Part shown: in pieces, positions 43,118 through 51,249 of the stretch
Numbering within the stretch: position 1 is the stretch's first letter
Layout: every line of letters begins with the position of its first letter
Source: JAVBOO01 sp031550435
Lineage (GTDB): Bacteria > Bacillota > Clostridia > Lachnospirales > WRAX01
Direction: 5' to 3'
DNA length: 64,000 bases
Assembly (NCBI GenBank): GCA_031550435.1
Contig: JAVBOO010000015.1
Span: forward strand, 1-64,000
The notes under the pieces: generated by a model
Seen by the model: only the letters and a program-made list of their open reading frames with translations
The model's database searches: none
What the model was told of the DNA's origin: nothing
Translations under genes and position numbers: made by a program

Positions 43118-44827
43118 TTAATTTACTATAGTCTTAGCATCGAGCACAAGAGTGTCGTCGATTTTTATACCCGTGTTCAGAGCCGGGTCAATAACGGTAT
43201 AGCCTGTCTCGGACGATGAATTTTCGCCGATAGTAATTTTTTTAAACAGAGGTATGCTTCCGTTTAAAACATAAACGCCTTTTACATTGTCAAAATCCTG
43301 TATAACAGCCGTAACAGCCGGGTCGGAGTTTGAAACGACCGTATCCCCGAGTTTTAACGTCTCGAGCTCCTGTAATACATATACAAACTCATCGTCTTGG
43401 TTTACGGCGGCTATCTCGGTCAGCACGTTCGACTCGATGCCCTTTCTGTAAACACAGTCAACTTCGTAGCCAATCTCGTGAACCATAGCCTTAAACACGA
43501 ACTGCTTCGGTATTTTCAGCATCATTCTTTCCGTAATCGCAGTTGTCGGTATTTTAAAGCCCTGAGTAACGTCGAGGTTTATTTTGAACTCGACGCTTCT
43601 CATATCGAGATAATCAGCCATCAGCTTTGTGGATTTGAATACGACATAGCTTTCCTTCTCATAGCTTGATATCTTCTCAACCGTCATTTCGAGAGGGGTA
43701 TAGCCGTCGCCCGAAACAAGATAAAGTGTTGCCTCTCTGTTTTCTTTCAGCCCTTTCGCCGCTTCGCTCGGAAGATATGCCACTATGTACCATTCGTTTG
43801 ATGTCACTATTTTAAATGCGTTTGCGCCGTCTTTTACTTCTTTCGGATACAGTATTTTGTCATAATCTACAAAAGAAGTCGTCATTTCTTTCGACAGAGT
43901 ATTCCTGTCCGAGGCCGTGAGTGTTGACTCCAGTCCGTCGGTTTTATAAGATAAAACACCGCCTTCTGCCGCATACACGGTCGAAACTGCGTCTTTCATC
44001 TGATCTTCATACCTGCTCTTTTCCTGACTGAATCCGACAAGACTGCCCCTGTTCTCGGATAAAAGCAAGCCGTTTCTGACTTCAAGCGTCTGGCCGACCT
44101 TCTCTTTTAAGACATAAAGAGCGCTTGCGTCGAAATTCGCAAGCCTTGAAAGACTGTTGTCGATTTCCTTCTTAATTATCGCGTTCGCCGACCTAATATC
44201 GCTTTCGTAAAGAGAGTATTCACTCCTCGACTCCTGCATTGACAGTATACTCTTGTTCACGGATTCGAGCTTCGAACTGATTTCTTTAACGGTTTTTTCG
44301 TCATACACGTCACAGACTGCTGTCCCTTTTTTGACTTTGGCCTTATTATTTATCCTGTATGTCAGAGTGCCCGCTCTCGGAGCGCTGTATGTCGTTTCCG
44401 ACCGGATTATTACACCTTTGTGAACGACGGGTATATCTATGCTGCCGTATACGACCTGAACAGTCGAGGGCTTGTCTGTCGTTACAACCTGTATAAAATA
44501 AAACGCGAGATACGCCAAGAAAAGGCAAAAAAAGCAGAGCGAAAGTATATTGATACCTTTCACACCTTTCTTTTTGCTTTTTTCTCTTCTCTCTGAAGGA
44601 AAATCGCTGACCGCACCCCTGTGTATTCTCGTTGCGGAGCTTCGGGTGTTTACCTCCGAAAGCCTTACCCTCTCCGAGGAAACACGCCCCGCGCCGGCGG
44701 AGGGTTCACTCCTCCTGCGTTCCGAACCGGAAGCGCCTGCCCTGTCACCGGGTCGGCTTGAACGCCTCGGCGTATCGCCCGAGCGCTTATAGGCGCTTCC
44801 CGGCCGTCTTGTTTCTTCTTTTTTCAT
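43118..44827 (-). CDS. HlyD-like envelope protein with an Arg/Ser-rich cytoplasmic head
   Basis: 569 residues. A basic disordered N-terminus (about 90 residues, RRPGSAYKRSGDTPRRSSRPG) precedes one membrane helix (ILSLCFFCLFLAYLAFYFIQV) and a lipoyl/HlyD-type extracytoplasmic region (RAGTLTYRINNKAKVKKGTAVCDV, a coiled coil, and beta-barrel domains). Proteins of this sort sit beside sepF/yggS in many Clostridia and are annotated as HlyD family adaptors without a partner transporter. Context suggests an envelope or division role; this is inference. It begins 10 bases after the cca stop. Confidence 0.8.
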   Translation of the reverse strand: MKKEETRRPGSAYKRSGDTPRRSSRPGDRAGASGSERRRSEPSAGAGRVSSERVRLSEVNTRSSATRIHRGAVSDFPSERREKSKKKGVKGINILSLCFFCLFLAYLAFYFIQVVTTDKPSTVQVVYGSIDIPVVHKGVIIRSETTYSAPRAGTLTYRINNKAKVKKGTAVCDVYDEKTVKEISSKLESVNKSILSMQESRSEYSLYESDIRSANAIIKKEIDNSLSRLANFDASALYVLKEKVGQTLEVRNGLLLSENRGSLVGFSQEKSRYEDQMKDAVSTVYAAEGGVLSYKTDGLESTLTASDRNTLSKEMTTSFVDYDKILYPKEVKDGANAFKIVTSNEWYIVAYLPSEAAKGLKENREATLYLVSGDGYTPLEMTVEKISSYEKESYVVFKSTKLMADYLDMRSVEFKINLDVTQGFKIPTTAITERMMLKIPKQFVFKAMVHEIGYEVDCVYRKGIESNVLTEIAAVNQDDEFVYVLQELETLKLGDTVVSNSDPAVTAVIQDFDNVKGVYVLNGSIPLFKKITIGENSSSETGYTVIDPALNTGIKIDDTLVLDAKTIVN

Positions 44828-44836
44828 AACACACCT

Positions 44837-46192
44837 TTACAAGTAGGTATTAGCCATGTCGTTTAACAGTTCTTCCGCTGCGTCTGTCAGTGTCTTTTCG
44901 TCATTTTTTTGAGGATCGTTCAGTACGACTTTCATAAGAGCGTCAAGCACCTTTCCGACCTTCGCGCCTCTTGCGCCTTGTGAAAGCGCCATTATATCGT
45001 TTCCCGTAATTTTCAATGCCTTAAGTTCGCACGGCTCGTTTTTCTCGCAGATGTCTTTATATGTTTCCAAGCGCTCTCTGTTTTTGCCGAGCGAAGATTG
45101 TATCGAGTAATCGCTTTTGCCCAGGGTGTCCGCCGCGGCAAATGCCAAAATATTTCTTGCGTTTTCGTAGCCTACTTTATATATAAGCGCTCTTATACCG
45201 GCCCTGTCAAGCTTTTTTGTAACACCGTGGTATTTAACGCAGGTATATACGGATTTTATAGTGTCGTTGTCGTATTTCAAACCGGTGAGTATACGTTTGC
45301 ATATCTCCGCGGATTTCTCCTCGTGCCCGCGAAAATGGTCTTCGCCGTTCTCGTCGGTCGTTCTCGTCAAAGCCTTGCCCGTATCGTGTAAAAGAGCTGC
45401 AAGCCGCATAACAGCTGTCCGCTCCGATGCCTCAATTACTTTTACGGTATGAGTAAACACATCATACCTGTGGTATTTCGTATTCTGCGAAACTCCCTGC
45501 ATGGCGGCCACCTCGGGCAGTATAACAGGAGAATAGTCCCTAAGAAAAAGCTCTATACCCTCTGTGTCGTCACTGAGCAGTATTTTTTCGAGCTCCTCTC
45601 TTATACGCTCCGCAGAGATGTTTTTTATGCGCTCTTTATCGGATCTGCATGCCGCAAGCACAGTTTCGTGCATCTTAAAGCCGAGAACGCAAGAAAACCT
45701 GTATGCCCTGAGCATTCGAAGATAGTCCTCGGAAAAGCGCTCTTTCGCGTCTCCGACACAGCGTATCAGCTTGTTTTCCAGGTCTTCCCTGCCGGAAAAA
45801 TAGTCCGCAAGCCCAACCCGGTCGTTATACGCCATGGCATTTACGGTGAAATCCCTTCGAGACAGATCCTCTTTCAGATTTGCGGCAAAAGAGACATTAT
45901 CCGGTCTGCGGCCGTCCGAATAGGTTCCGTCCAGCCTAAACGTCGTTATCTCGTAGTTTTGCTTGTTTTTGACCAGTGTAACGGTTCCGTGCTTTATGCC
46001 GGAAGGAATAATCCTGTTCGAACCAAATATGGCGGCGATGCGGTCGGGAAGCGCCGAAGTTGTTATATCCCAGTCTTTGGGACTCTTTCCGAGCAGACTG
46101 TCTCTAACGCAGCCGCCGACGGCATATGCCTCAAAGCCGGCCTCGTAAATCTTATCAATAATATATTTAACGTCATCAGGTAAATTAATCAA
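44837..46192 (-). CDS. cca: CCA tRNA nucleotidyltransferase
   Basis: 451 residues. Nucleotidyltransferase head: AYAVGGCVRDSLLGKSPKDWDITT (GG...R and DxD), RRDFTVNAMAY, DYFSGREDLENKLIRCVGD, and ERFSEDYLRMLRAYRF. An HD domain follows (LLHDTGKAL). It adds or repairs the CCA end of tRNA; the HD domain is typical of the bifunctional or class II bacterial enzymes. Start is TTG at 46192; the ribosome site (GGTGATAGG) is weak and close. First gene of the leftward cluster. Confidence 0.94.
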   Translation of the reverse strand: MINLPDDVKYIIDKIYEAGFEAYAVGGCVRDSLLGKSPKDWDITTSALPDRIAAIFGSNRIIPSGIKHGTVTLVKNKQNYEITTFRLDGTYSDGRRPDNVSFAANLKEDLSRRDFTVNAMAYNDRVGLADYFSGREDLENKLIRCVGDAKERFSEDYLRMLRAYRFSCVLGFKMHETVLAACRSDKERIKNISAERIREELEKILLSDDTEGIELFLRDYSPVILPEVAAMQGVSQNTKYHRYDVFTHTVKVIEASERTAVMRLAALLHDTGKALTRTTDENGEDHFRGHEEKSAEICKRILTGLKYDNDTIKSVYTCVKYHGVTKKLDRAGIRALIYKVGYENARNILAFAAADTLGKSDYSIQSSLGKNRERLETYKDICEKNEPCELKALKITGNDIMALSQGARGAKVGKVLDALMKVVLNDPQKNDEKTLTDAAEELLNDMANTYL

Positions 46193-46478
46193 CCTATCAC
46201 CAAAGCAAATTATTTTGCGCCGCTTTAGGCGCTGTGTCCATCACAAAACACTGTGTCTCTCCAAGCCGGATATACAGCCAAGCAGGGGTTTAGGCCATAA
46301 GCTCCAAAAAAATATTTAACAGACAGGCAAGAACTTTTCGTGTTTTCATAGAATGTATTATCCGGAAAACCGGTTAAACATTACGGCTTGTGCTCGAGTC
46401 AAGCCTGTTAATTCAAGGCCGGCGCTGCTGTCTGCCGCGCCCGCTAAGCAAAACAAAATATAATCAGGAGGTTGACAG
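46193..46478. other. 286-base divergent intergenic region
   Basis: No gene seen. It must hold the cca promoter (minus) and that of the Met-rich microprotein (plus). TATAAT at 46459-46464 is too close to the ribosome site to serve. CATAGAAT near 46350 resembles a sporulation-sigma -10, but no -35 supports it. Confidence 0.35.
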
Positions 46479-46640
46479 ATGAACAACTTAAACGGAGGAC
46501 CCTGCTGCCCGCAAAACAACGACATGATGTTATTTTTCATGATGATGATGCTTTTCCCCCAAATGTTCGGAGGCCAGGGAGACAACTTTATGCAGCTGTT
46601 TATGCTTATGATGATGATGCAGGGCGGAAGAATGTTCTAA
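46479..46640 (+). CDS. Met-rich 53-residue microprotein
   Basis: 53 residues, 15 of them Met (28%). Sequence in parts: MNNLNGGPCCPQNND, MMLFFMMMMLFPQMF, GGQGDNF, MQLFMLMMMMQGGRMF. Two Met/Leu/Phe hydrophobic patches (residues 16-30, 38-47) are joined by a Gly-rich turn, with a vicinal Cys pair at 9-10. The ribosome site CAGGAGG is perfect, 7 bases before ATG, and a stable hairpin follows. Such a composition could bind soft metals (Cu, Ag) or form a membrane-associated helical hairpin; neither is shown. Methionine codons are uninterrupted by frame errors, and initiation signals are strong, so I treat it as a real gene of unknown function. Confidence 0.75.
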   Translation: MNNLNGGPCCPQNNDMMLFFMMMMLFPQMFGGQGDNFMQLFMLMMMMQGGRMF

Positions 46641-46652
46641 ACTCCGCTTTTT

Positions 46653-46694
46653 TGCCGCGGGAGCATAAGCACGCTTTGTGATTGCTTCCGCGGT
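46653..46694 (+). terminator. Hairpin after the Met-rich gene
   Basis: GCCGCGGGAGCA ... TGCTTCCGCGGT followed by TTC. Long loop; terminator role likely though the T-run is short. Confidence 0.6.
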
Positions 46695-47205
46695 TTCTCG
46701 CGCTAGCCGCTCGTGACGGCCGAATCTAACAATGACAAAGCTCCGAACTCTTACCGAAACATTTTACCACATTATCGAACAAATGCAAGTTTTCCGTGAA
46801 CGGTTAATTGCGCGTTGAAACGGTTCGGCTGTATCAGCGCGCAGACCGCTGACTTTTTTGAGTACAGGCATACACTCCGCTCGTTACCGGTATCCCTATA
46901 CAGCATAACGATTAATCACCTCCTTTATCCGAACCCAAATACTTCATGCGCTTGCGTCGTCAAAATATTTGCCTGATCTACCACGCGCCGAGAGTGACCG
47001 CAAAAATATTTTTATCGAAGGCTGTTTTCGCGGCGCAGTCGGTTTTTGGCTCGCAATGTCAAGCCTTGTAATAATAAGCATACTAAAAATATGAAACTTT
47101 TGATGATGAATAACGTAAGTATTGGAGTGAGTTTGCTCGTATCACCGCGGAAGTAATTAACCAAACCTTAACGTTTCATACATATTTCGTTAACAATTTC
47201 CGGAT
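46695..47205. other. Mostly empty 510-base intergenic stretch
   Basis: Besides the weak ORF at 46772-46906 it holds an R3 fragment at 47140-47160 (ATCACCGCGGAAGTAATTAA). A/T-rich sequence with no further recognisable element. Confidence 0.4.
46772..46906 (-). CDS. Low-confidence 44-codon ORF with a strong ribosome-binding sequence
   Basis: Minus strand AAAGGAGGTGATT (46914-46926), a perfect anti-16S match, stands 12 bases before ATG 46906. The 44-residue product (MLYRDTGNERSVCLYSKK... ending GKLAFVR) resembles nothing I know and its composition is not convincing. The spacing is long. Confidence 0.25.
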   Translation of the reverse strand: MLYRDTGNERSVCLYSKKSAVCALIQPNRFNAQLTVHGKLAFVR

Positions 47206-47340
47206 ATACTATTACTGCGGAAGTAAAATACCGAATAAAATACTTACGCGGTTACTCGTGCCGAACAGACGCGCTCATGAGTCCTAGTGAGGGTACAACA
47301 AAATATAGCGTTTTTGTATGTTAGTTGCCGAAGCAATATA
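47206..47340 (-). repeat. R3 repeat, reverse full-length copy
   Basis: Begins ATACTATTACTGCGGAAGTA, contains ACTTACGCGGTTACT, and ends GTACAACAAAATATAGCG...GTTGCCGAAGCAATATA: the mirror of the copies at 17591 and 52208. Confidence 0.65.
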
Positions 47341-47417
47341 GAATCAAAAACAAGTTACGTAATGACAAAACCCCGGTCTTATCGAGACCGATCATAATCA
47401 CAAAGGGGTGTTGCAAT

Positions 47418-47960
47418 GTGAATAAAATAGCCGGAGGGTTGCTTGTGGCAGTGTTGCTTGCTAATCCGTATCTGCTGCACGAAGAAATAAGAGATCACCT
47501 CTACTATTCACGTACAGGAATACACGATTACTCAAAAAAACATTCGGTCGTACATTTTGATTGCATTGATGAAGATACTGTTTCTGAGCTGTTGAGCGAA
47601 ATCGATGAGAACTCCAGAAACATAAACGGCCTGCTTCAAGACAAATTCACGCTTGTAACCAATATCGACAATAAACTGTATTTGAAGTCTAAATCGAGAG
47701 TCAATCTAAGCGAGACACAAATCGCCTTATACAAGATGTTTAACGAGCTTTATGACAAAAATAACGCCAAGATCAGCGGAGAAATATCCGATTTGCAAGA
47801 GATCGAGCTGCAATCCGCTTCGAAACTCTTCTTTAAAAGCGATTCGAGCCTATCCGCACTCTTTAAAAAGCTAAAAACCATTGCGGACAAACAGCTTACG
47901 ATTATCGACGGTCTTAAAGAACTTATCGAAACAGCAACATTTACGCTTGCAGTTTTGTAG
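47418..47960 (+). CDS. Hypothetical helical protein with an N-terminal export/anchor signal
   Basis: 180 residues from a GTG at 47418, 7 bases after AAAGGGGTG. The N-terminus NKIAGGLLVAVLLANPYLL is a hydrophobic signal or anchor. The rest is predicted helical with charged and Leu/Ile heptads (DTVSELLSEIDENSRNINGLL, KLKTIADKQLTIIDGLKELI), no cysteines except one. Alone in a repeat-rich region with its own terminator. I do not recognise it. The upstream in-frame extension is R3 repeat sequence. Confidence 0.65.
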   Translation: MNKIAGGLLVAVLLANPYLLHEEIRDHLYYSRTGIHDYSKKHSVVHFDCIDEDTVSELLSEIDENSRNINGLLQDKFTLVTNIDNKLYLKSKSRVNLSETQIALYKMFNELYDKNNAKISGEISDLQEIELQSASKLFFKSDSSLSALFKKLKTIADKQLTIIDGLKELIETATFTLAVL

Positions 47961-47999
47961 CCGCTACTTAGAACAACACGTAAAGAGTCAAAATATTTA

Positions 48000-48040
48000 A
48001 AGCCGGACTGTGAGGGTAGCCTCGTATCAGTCCGGCTTTT
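48000..48040 (+). terminator. Terminator of the 47418 gene
   Basis: AAGCCGGACTG / CAGTCCGGCTTTT with a 17-base loop. Confidence 0.85.
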
Positions 48041-48220
48041 CCGCCCTCCGATCAAATCCGCACTTACATAAAACTGAAATGACACAACCTCTTTTCACTA
48101 AATCTTCCGCTTGTTTTGTCAAACCACACAATCCCTTATGCAAAACCGTCGCCAAGACGCTTTATAAAATGGTATCGAACAACGGGAGCACAATTTATTT
48201 ATGAGGTGAATATTCAGCGA

Positions 48221-48915
48221 GTGACTTGCACCGTCAGAAAACAAAACAATTCGAAAGATTATGATTACAGTCAAAACGGTGCATATTTTATAACCATTTG
48301 CGTAAAAGACAGGCACGAATTATTGAGTATGGGCGTAGGGGCGGCCAGTGGCCGTCCGATCCAAATTGTGTTATCTGAATATTGTAAAATTGTCGATGAA
48401 GCGATGTAAAAAACCGTAGCGGACGCTCAATGCGCGTCCCAACGGTTTCGACCGTTATCAATCAATTTACAGGTACATTTCAAAGCGATATAAAATACAC
48501 GAAATCTATGATATCATAAAGTGTAGCGGACGCGCATTGCGCGTCCCTACTAAATTGTCGCGTATGGGTGTAGGGGCGGCCTTTGGCCGTCCGATCCAAA
48601 TTGTGTTATCTGAATATCGTAAAATTGTCGATGACGCGATGCAAAAAACCAGTGTAGGGACGCGCATTGCGCGTCCCTACTTGACTAAATTGTCGCGTAT
48701 GGGCGTAGGGGCGGCCTTTGGCCGTCCGATCCAAATTGTGTTATCTGAATATTGTAAATTTGTCGATGACGCGATGTAAAAAACCGTAGTAGTAGTGTAG
48801 GGACGCGCATTGCGCGTCCCTACACTAATACGGGTTCGACCGTTATCAATCAATATAAAGGTTACATTTCAAAGCGATATAAAATACACGAAATCTATGA
48901 TATCGTAAAGCTTGA
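48221..48915 (+). pseudogene. Decayed REP-associated tyrosine transposase (RAYT, Y1/IS200-like)
   Basis: 48221-48409 opens with the RAYT N-terminus: TCTVRKQNNSKDYDYSQNGA, YFITICVKDRHELLS, then QIVLSEYCKIVDEAM and a stop. Later pieces of the same gene are scattered: STVINQYKGYISKR at 48836-48877, and a diverged copy at 48448-48489. The HUH catalytic region and C-terminus are missing. Between the pieces are REP palindromes and tandem copies of the LSEY-KIVDDAM segment (48594-48646, 48730-48778). Short open frames here are artefacts of these repeats. Confidence 0.7.
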
Positions 48916-48960
48916 CTAAATTGTCGCGAATGGGTGTAGCGGACGCGCATTGCGCGTCCA
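48333..48960 (+). repeat. REP palindrome array with two palindrome types
   Basis: Type a (arms GACGCGC / GCGCGTC, often GTAGGG...CCCTAC): 48416-48441, 48523-48550, 48654-48680, 48797-48823, 48936-48959. Type b (arms GGGGCGGCC / GGCCGTCC): 48335-48358, 48570-48592, 48705-48728. They alternate inside tandem units of about 135 bases derived from the RAYT gene. Spacers are repeated gene fragments rather than unique sequences. Confidence 0.8.
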
Positions 48961-48993
48961 TGCTGATCCCGGTAATGACACAATCTTTTATGA

Positions 48994-49112
48994 CATGTTG
49001 AAAAATTGCCTTGCGTCTTTCCCCTTAAAATGGAAAATCACCATTTTCCAAGGGAGAACGCCGCTCGCTCAGACCAATTCTTAATCTTCGTACGCAATTT
49101 TCAACACTTCCT
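48994..49112 (-). repeat. R2 repeat, full-length reverse copy
   Basis: Minus strand: GGAAGTGTTGAAAATTGCGT, ACGAAGATT, TGAGCGAGCGGCGTT, hairpin CTTGGAAAATGGTGATTTTCC, GACGCAAGGC, AATTTTTCAACATG. Ends and core agree closely with 57820-57938. It fills the space up to the permease stop at 49117. Confidence 0.75.
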
Positions 49113-49116
49113 TTTA

Positions 49117-49932
49117 TCATTGAAAACGGTTTTTAATCCTCTTTTCGAATATGACAATCCCTTGATACATCAGCGCGGCCAGTAGGCAGAGTATTATAAT
49201 CGACAGCAGCACCCAGTCCATCTTAAATATCTGGCTTCCGTATACAATCAGGTAACCGAGACCGGCTTTCGCGACAAGAAATTCTCCGACCGCAACGCCG
49301 ACAAAGCAAAGCCCGATGTTAATCTTGACGGCGTTTATGATGGTCGGAAGACTTGAAGGGAGAACGACCTTAAACAGCTGTTGGGATTTTGTTCCGCGAA
49401 ATGTATCTATGAGCTTTAGTTTGTCATTATCGACTTCAAGAAAGCCGCCGAGTACAGTCAGGATAGTGACTATAATAGATGTCATTACCGCTGTTGCGAT
49501 GACGGATTTAACGTTATTTCCTACCCAGACGATTATTATAGGGGCAAGCGCGGTTTTAGGCAGTGAGTTTATTACCACCAGGTACGGACTTATCACCCTG
49601 CGCAAAAATCCGCTGCGCCATAGTAAAACAGCAATTAAGATACCGGCCGCTGTGCTTATCGCAAAACCGAGCAATGTCTCTCCGGCCGTGACACCGATAT
49701 GCAAAAACAAACTGCCGTTTGAGCACATTTCCAAAAAAGCTGAAAATATTCTCGAAGGCCGGCTGAATATGAACGGATCGATAAGCCTTGTCTGTGCCGC
49801 GATTTCCCAAACCGCTATAAACAGCACGAGCAAAGCCGCCTGACAGAGCGCGGTTAAAATGTTGCCGCGTCTGACCTGTTTGAGGTAGTTCTCGTGCTCG
49901 GCGGAGTAACTTTTGTTTTTGTGCCTATACAT
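49117..49932 (-). CDS. ABC transporter permease, SsuC/TauC/ThiX family
   Basis: About 271 residues, six membrane helices, BPD-type permease. The family EAA-like loop is KLIDTFRGTKSQQLFKVVLPSSLPTIINAVKINIG. Transporters of this group import nitrate, sulfonates, taurine or pyrimidine precursors of thiamine. ATG 49932 overlaps the ATPase stop by 8 bases. No substrate-binding protein gene is adjacent, so specificity is open. Confidence 0.85.
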   Translation of the reverse strand: MYRHKNKSYSAEHENYLKQVRRGNILTALCQAALLVLFIAVWEIAAQTRLIDPFIFSRPSRIFSAFLEMCSNGSLFLHIGVTAGETLLGFAISTAAGILIAVLLWRSGFLRRVISPYLVVINSLPKTALAPIIIVWVGNNVKSVIATAVMTSIIVTILTVLGGFLEVDNDKLKLIDTFRGTKSQQLFKVVLPSSLPTIINAVKINIGLCFVGVAVGEFLVAKAGLGYLIVYGSQIFKMDWVLLSIIILCLLAALMYQGIVIFEKRIKNRFQ

Positions 49933-50692
49933 AAGCTTCAAGCTCCTTCCATATGCTGTTGAAATAGTCCTTAAACTCGACTGCCTCTCTCGATTTTAGC
50001 GGTGTCCTTTCGGGCATATCGAATTCTATGTCGTGAACAGCCTTAACGGTCGAAGGTCTTTGCGTGAGAACTATTACTCTGTCGGATACGGATACTGCCT
50101 CGGAAATATCGTGTGTAACAAGGATAGCGGTCTTTTTTTCGTTTTTTATTATTGTACCGATTTCGTCGGCAACGTGCAGTCTCGTTTGGTAATCAAGAGC
50201 GGAAAAAGGTTCATCGAGCAACAAAATATCAGGCTTAAGCGCAAGAGTCCTGATAAGTGCGGCGCGTTGCCGCATACCGCCCGAAAGCTCCGAAGGGTAG
50301 TGTTTGCCAAATTCCTCAAGGCCGTATTTGCAAAGAAGATCGTAGGCGTATTCCTTGTTTTCTTCTGTCAGCTTATGCCGTATTTCAAGGCCGAGCAGCA
50401 CATTCGAGTATATATTCCGCCACTCAAACAAGTGATCTTTTTGCAGCATGTAACCTATGTCGGCATCAGCGTCTTTAACGTCTTTGCCCATGATCAGTAT
50501 TTCTCCGCAGGTTGCAGGCACAAGCCCGCATATTATGGACAGCAGTGTTGACTTTCCGCAGCCGGACGGTCCGACAATGCTGATAAATTCTCCTTCTTCG
50601 ACTTCGAAACTGATATTTTCGATCGCAAACGTTTCCGATTGCAGCGAGTGATAACTTTTGGATATCTTTCTAAGCTCAACGGCTATGCTCAT
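49925..50692 (-). CDS. ABC transporter ATP-binding protein, SsuB/TauB/ThiZ family
   Basis: 255 residues. Walker A VGPSGCGKSTLLSI, Q-loop YMLQKDHLFEWRN, signature LSGGMRQRAALIR, Walker B ILLLDEPFSALDYQTR, switch VTHDISEA. The RDHLF...W variant is typical of the SsuB group. ATG 50692 has GGAGGG upstream. Coupled to the permease gene. I looked for a TPP riboswitch upstream and saw none. Confidence 0.9.
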   Translation of the reverse strand: MSIAVELRKISKSYHSLQSETFAIENISFEVEEGEFISIVGPSGCGKSTLLSIICGLVPATCGEILIMGKDVKDADADIGYMLQKDHLFEWRNIYSNVLLGLEIRHKLTEENKEYAYDLLCKYGLEEFGKHYPSELSGGMRQRAALIRTLALKPDILLLDEPFSALDYQTRLHVADEIGTIIKNEKKTAILVTHDISEAVSVSDRVIVLTQRPSTVKAVHDIEFDMPERTPLKSREAVEFKDYFNSIWKELEAYV

Positions 50693-50806
50693 TTTTTCCC
50701 TCCGACAGACAAAACGCTCATACAACATATTATCGGAATTAAAGGAATTGTTGACGGAGTAAACCAAAATATTACCGCCATCAATCAAATTTACACGCAC
50801 TTAATG

Positions 50807-50838
50807 CGAAGAAGCCTGCCGGGTTCGGCAGGCTTCTT
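50807..50838 (-). terminator. Hairpin after gerW
   Basis: Perfect 14-bp stem GAAGAAGCCTGCCG / CGGCAGGCTTCTTC with a GGTT loop. 16 bases past the gerW stop; T-run is poor. Confidence 0.7.
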
Positions 50839-50853
50839 CGTTATCAATTGAGA

Positions 50854-51249
50854 TTATTCCGTTATCACTTCTTCTTTGAACACGTCGCTCTTGTCTTCGT
50901 CCTTCTTTTTCATAAATCCGAAATCGAGCTTCGAAAGTATACCGGGCACAAGGTCGATAAGCTTGTTTACACTGCCCTGATTTTTTACGCTGACAAGCTG
51001 CACAGTACCGTTCATAACTACAAGGACAGCAGAGGGGGTTATTCTCGCGCCGAGGCCACCGCCCCCGCTTTCGCCCTTATCCGTGCCTTTATCGGACGCG
51101 CAAGCCCCAACGCCGAGAGAAACATCAACAAGCGGAACAATAATAACTTCTCCGAAGTGTATGGCCTCTCCGATAACGGTTTTTGTCGTCACAAAGCTTT
51201 CGAGCTTTTCGAATAAGGCGTTCAAATTGCTGTTTAAAGATGTTGCCAT
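50854..51249 (-). CDS. GerW family sporulation protein (YtfJ)
   Basis: 131 residues. Family features: LNALFEKLESFVTTKTVIGEAI, GEVIIVPLVDVSLGVGACAS, a Gly-rich loop GESGGGGLGARITPSAVLVV, and VNKLIDLVPGIL. YtfJ/GerW is needed for normal spore germination in Bacillus. It follows a DUF2953 gene with TAATG overlap, the same pairing as in Bacillus (ytfI-ytfJ). Confidence 0.93.
   Translation of the reverse strand: MATSLNSNLNALFEKLESFVTTKTVIGEAIHFGEVIIVPLVDVSLGVGACASDKGTDKGESGGGGLGARITPSAVLVVMNGTVQLVSVKNQGSVNKLIDLVPGILSKLDFGFMKKKDEDKSDVFKEEVITE

Noticed and set aside
46914..46926. AATCACCTCCTTT on the plus strand looks like the 3' end of 16S rRNA
   Set aside because: Only the anti-Shine-Dalgarno core is shared; no rRNA sequence precedes it. 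It is simply a perfect ribosome site read on the minus strand.
48537..48779. An 80-codon open frame (VGAAFGRPIQIVLSEY repeated twice)
   Set aside because: It arises from tandem copies of a transposase fragment and REP palindromes, with no ribosome site.
48333..48960. Regularly spaced palindromes that resemble a CRISPR array
   Set aside because: The sequences between palindromes are themselves repeated fragments of a RAYT gene, spacing is uneven, and there are two palindrome types; no cas genes are present.
50693..50806. A TPP riboswitch ahead of the ThiZ-like ATPase
   Set aside because: None of the conserved THI-box segments (CTGAGA, ACCTGA) is present.
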